The notes beneath the pieces are model-generated. The model was not told the DNA's origin. It saw only the letters and a program-made list of their open reading frames with translations, and ran no database searches. Shown here in pieces: positions 4,755-7,672 of a stretch of DNA of 7,672 bases. The translations under genes were made by a program, and so were the position numbers. This DNA is from Gemmatimonadota bacterium (GTDB lineage Bacteria; Gemmatimonadota; Gemmatimonadetes; Gemmatimonadales; Gemmatimonadaceae): the NCBI GenBank assembly GCA_016719105.1, contig JADKAQ010000050.1, positions 1 to 7,672 on the forward strand, written 5' to 3'. Within the stretch, counting starts at the first letter, position 1; each line of letters starts with the position of its first letter.

Positions 4755-7672
4755 CGGCGACCTCGGCGAGCGCAGGGTGAAGCGGGATGGCAGGCTGAAC
4801 CCTTCGAGCGCCGACCGTCCAAGCATCGACCGCCTCCCACCCTTCGGCAAGCTGCCCGATCCTGCACCACCGCCGGTCACCAGCGTGACTTCCTCCACTG
4901 ACCGCACACCTGACGTCGCCGAGCCCCGAAGAGCCGACGACCAGCGCGAGCGCCTTGCGCCCGCGAGATCGCCACGTTGAGCTGATTGGGTGAGAGGAGG
5001 AACTGCGGGCCGCGCGGCGCATCGTCGAGCGCGTGCTGGCGCACATCGAGACGATCACCACCGGTGCCTCCTGCCCCTGAACTTGTCGACCGAGCTGATC
5101 CGCGCCATGCCACCGAGGCGGGCGCGGAGGGCGCGCACCTGCAGATTGAATGGCGCGACGATCAAAATGTCGTCGAGCGTCATCGGGCGTGGGGCGTTGC
5201 CGTGCACCGTCACGGTGCCCTGGAGCAGCGAGGTCACCAGGCTGACGATCACCGCGACCTCTTCGTCGCCCCTGCGTGTTGCCCGCGTGCTCGACCGGGA
5301 GGAAGGCGACACCGTGGCTGGTCGTGATCGGCGCGGTGGCCGGGAGCGCGACGTGATTGCCGGCGGTGAGGGCGTGGCTGCCGAGCCGCCCCTCGTAGAA
5401 CGACTCGGAGATCAGGCGGCAGACGTCGGGGTGCATCCGGAATGAGGTGCCGAGGAGATGCCGAGCTCGTCAGGGATGACGGCGCGATCCTCGAGGAGAT
5501 AGGCGAGGCACGACTTGCCGCTCTCGCCGGGATGCTCCCCCTGCGTCGGTTGGGCGAGCTGCATCTGGTCGCCCATGAGGATCAGGTTGCGCGCCGACAT
5601 CCCGCCGCGACGGCGTTGGCGAGCGGAACTTGCCGGGCTTCGTCGATGAAGAGGTAGTCGAGTGCGCCGATCATCTCCGGCCGGCTGAAGAGCCACGCGG
5701 TGCCACCGACGACGCAGGGACCCCGCGGTCGCGGTATCGGGGAGCCTTCGCCGAATCGAGCAGCGCACCGCGCCACCACCGCCAGGGGTGGCCGCTCTTC
5801 CCACCTTGAGGACGCGCCCGGCGAGGTCGGGGCGCTGCTGCAGCAACTTCTCCAGCACATTGAGGATCACGGCGTGGCCGGTCGCCATCACGACGCGCTT
5901 TGCTGTCCGTCGAGCAGCGCCGCGACTGAGCCGGGCCCTGGTCGTCGTCCTTGCCGGCTCGGCGGCCCCTGGATGGCGAGCGTGGTGCCATCCATGGCGC
6001 GCGCGGCGCCGATCGCGCCGTCGCTGCCGCTCCCTGCCGCGATCACGCGCCCACCGCCGTGGCCACGCAGTCGCGGGGCTCGGCGGTGGATCAGGTCATC
6101 GACTGCCGCTGACGCCGGCGTGCCCTCGTCCCAGCTGCGCACGTAGCGCTCGACCGATTCGGGGATCGGCGTCGGGTTCACGTATTCGTCGGGAATCAGC
6201 TGGCAATGCTCGGGGAGCGACCGCCCGGTGCCGACCTTCAGCGTCAGTCGACCGTTGGCCAAGTCCATCGTGTCGATCTTGGTGCTGGTGATGCCATCGC
6301 CGAGGACACGGCGGAGCCCGCGTAGCAGTGGGTGTCCTGTTCCGGATCGAAGGCATATTCGTAGACCGTCGACTTCTTCTCGGGCCAGGGCGCGCGCGCG
6401 GTCCGCGTGACACCGGCGAGGCAGTCCGCATCGGCGTGGAGCTCCAGCTCCGAGAGCGTCTGCCGTTCGAAGAAGCGCCACCACAGTGGCTTGGCGTCGC
6501 GGCGGTGATACTCCAGCAGCCAGCCCAGCAGCTCGGTCACACGCCGCTCTCTCCGAATCCGGCGGGAGCGCCGCCGCGCGCTCGGCCAGGGCGGCCGCGT
6601 AGAGCTCGACCTCCTTCGGCACGCGATTGCTGATGGGTTCGGTCGGGGCGTCGGGGCGGGGAAGCCACGACAGCCTGGCCTCCTGCTGCCGCGCCAGCAG
6701 CCAATCGCGGAGCGGGACCATCGATTCGCAGTCGACGCGATTGTAGTCGCGGATGGCCGAGAGGATCAGCGACGGCCGGGCCACCGCCGCCGGCTCTCGC
6801 CACTCTCGATCCATCGCTGGTACTCCACGACGGAGCCGCCGGCGCTGGTGATCGCCTCGGTCCGCGGCGGCATGTAGAGATGCTCGATCTCCTTTGAGCG
6901 AATAGCTCGGCGTTCCGATCACCATCCCCTGTCGCACCACGGTGTGCGCGTCGCGTACTTGGCGTGCCAAGCGCGAGAAGGCGCCCGTCAGGCGGCATAG
7001 TGAGATGTGCATCGTCGGGTCCTGCTTGAACCGCCCCACGCCCAGTCGATGAAGCCCTCGAAGGCGACGCGCTCCTCCGGTTCGTCGTGCGCCCACCAAT
7101 CGTCGAAGGCGAGCTTGCCGTCCGTCGCGATCGTCGTGGCGCCGATGAGATAATCGAGCCCGCGTTCCGCGTAGGGAAAGCCCTCGAGATCGAGGAAAAT
7201 GTCGAGCCGGGACGGTGGCGGCAGCAGGTCGAGGCCGCGGCGGGGCTGTTCCGCGTCGAGCGGGCGCAGTGACCAGGCAATGGTGCCGGTGGTGCGCGTG
7301 GCGACCTGCAGCCTTGCCTGCTCGCGGATCGCCGCGAGTGACGCCGGCGAGATCCGCGGGATGGTCGCATCGGGTGCGGGGTCGCCAGCTCTTCGACCGT
7401 GTCCACCGCGGCCGCGCGCAGCCGAATGATCTGGCTGCGGCTGATGCCGGCGATCAGCGAGAGATCATCGACGTCGGGGTGAGCATCTGGAGTGCCGCCT
7501 CGCTCCACCGGCCGGGTGCGGTCGAGGCGGATCGGCGTAGCGTGTCGGTGTCCCACGATGCCTGGAAGCGCTCGAACGACTGCTTCAGGCGCCGGTAGTA
7601 GTGGATGACGTCGGCGGTGCGGAAAGTGGCCTCGCTGCCATCGCCCAGAATGAAGCCGAAGCGATCGGGCGC
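4738..7672 (-). CDS. TM0106-family RecB-like nuclease / RNase H-like / SF1 helicase fusion protein, 5'-partial, heavily frameshifted
   Basis: The gene runs in from the right edge with PDRFGFILGDGSEATFRTAD and VIHYYRRLKQSFERF, the end of the RecB-like nuclease part. Domains in order: a helix-hairpin-helix-like DDLSLIAGISRSQIIRLRAA; an RNase H-like exonuclease domain (FLDLEGFPYAERGLDYLIGA to IRDYNRVDCESMVPLRDWLL); the linker LLGWLLEYHRRDAKPLWWRF, typical of this family; and a superfamily 1 helicase with a Walker A remnant, FIDEARQVPLANAV, LILMGDQMQLAQP, SFRMHPDVCRLISESFYEG, DDILIVAPFNLQVRALRARL, SSVDKF(Q)GQEAPVVIVSM and LNVAISRAQ. Known of the family: predicted nucleic-acid processing enzymes whose cellular role is not established. 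About 970 residues are in the window; full-length members are somewhat over 1,100. I count at least fifteen frame changes. In its last readable frame the gene ends in a TGA overlapping the next gene's ATG. The family call is confident; the activity of this copy cannot be judged. Confidence 0.9.
4955..6000 (-). other. Superfamily 1 helicase domain (Dna2/Upf1-like)
   Basis: Walker A region 5942-5977: AIQGPP is followed in shifted frame by AGK, reconstructing GPPGAGKTTT if GG is restored before AGCC and one G removed after CAAG. Then come ATGHAVILNVLEKLLQQRPD; motif II FIDEARQVPLANAV (5609-5650; relatives usually have DEAGQ); motif III GDQMQL (5556-5573); SFRMHPDVCRLISESFYEG (near 5390-5450); DDILIVAPFNLQVRALRARL (near 5110-5175); motif V DKFxGQEAPVVIVSM, where one missing C at about 5082 breaks the frame; and motif VI LNVAISRAQ (4955-4981). 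All core helicase motifs are present in order, each spread over two or three frames. Confidence 0.85.
6690..7236 (-). other. RNase H-like (DEDDy-type) exonuclease domain
   Basis: Motif I is FLDLEGFPY (Asp codon 7189-7191, Glu codon 7183-7185). LGATT-like LDYLIGATTIATDGKLAFDD and HDEPEERVAFEGFIDW follow in the same frame. After a shift come GRFKQDPTMHI and, in another frame, HYAA; next are VVRQGMVIGTPSYSLK and EIEHLYMPPRTEAI. The last motif is YNRVDCESMVPLRDWL (Tyr codon 6743-6745, Asp codon 6731-6733), matching the YxxxD of DEDDy exonucleases. Relatives carry roughly 18 to 20 more residues between the KYATR and VVRQG blocks; these are absent here. Confidence 0.8.
7377..7672 (-). other. C-terminal edge of the RecB-like nuclease part and HhH-like helix pair
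   Basis: From 7672 the first frame reads PDRFGFILGDGSEATFRTAD, VIHYYRRLKQSFERFQASWD. In family members the PD-(D/E)XK residues lie just before this, so they are off-window. After frame changes, DDLSLIAGISRSQIIRLRAA and AVDTVEELATP (7377-7469) resemble the helix-hairpin-helix that joins the RecB-like and RNase H-like parts. Between them, one frame reads GRWSEAA where relatives have a cysteine-containing CRW...C motif; the cysteines are not readable here. Confidence 0.65.

Noticed and set aside
3991..4901. Long + strand frames, including a poly-glycine protein opposite the lipoprotein
   Set aside because: They are antisense shadows of the minus-strand gene; the Gly run is the complement of the proline codons.
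4738..7672. Anti-phage defence island centred on the nuclease-helicase
   Set aside because: The family is widespread as a stand-alone gene, and its neighbours here are a signalling TPR protein and a secreted peptidase; nothing else defence-like is visible.
1..7672. Programmed ribosomal frameshifting or recoding
   Set aside because: Breaks are far too many, occur in all genes, and lack a common slippery site or downstream structure.

Overview
High-GC bacterial window that most likely comes from a Gemmatimonadota-type genome. The main clue is the first gene: a kinase C-terminus carrying a FlgO/CsgG-like module and TPRs, an architecture I associate with that phylum. This is inference from protein style; there is no rRNA or other marker. 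It holds the remains of three long genes. Every one is cut into many short open frames by single-base-type frameshifts, so no single open frame equals a real protein. Conserved motifs read cleanly once the frame is changed, which points to uncorrected indel errors in a long-read-like assembly rather than natural decay.

Layout. (1) Positions 1-2415, + strand: C-terminal part of a membrane-anchored Ser/Thr-kinase-type signalling protein. Two hydrophobic segments are followed by a FlgO/CsgG-like domain and a long TPR region; the kinase domain itself would lie left of the window. (2) Positions 2416-2626: convergent intergenic region with a dispersed-type repeat motif, a heptamer tandem repeat, a 12-base direct repeat with an inverted partner, and a stem-loop overlapping the stop codon of the next gene. 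(3) Positions 2627-4738, - strand: secreted lipoprotein with a 22-proline linker, an Ig-like N-terminal part and a putative gluzincin zinc-peptidase domain (HETTH plus a downstream Glu). (4) Positions 4738-7672, - strand, running off the right edge: TM0106-family protein, made of a RecB-like nuclease part (mostly off-window), an RNase H-like DEDDy-type exonuclease domain and a C-terminal superfamily 1 helicase.

Genes 3 and 4 are on the same strand. The stop of the nuclease-helicase overlaps the start of the lipoprotein (TGATG), so they may be co-transcribed, but I see no functional link between a DNA/RNA-processing enzyme and a secreted peptidase. I see no CRISPR array, tRNA, rRNA, insertion sequence or phage gene, and no convincing undescribed multi-gene system. 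The parts most worth a second look are the unassigned metallopeptidase lipoprotein, the apparent loss of a stretch of the RNase H-like domain, and the repeat cluster at 2354-2500.
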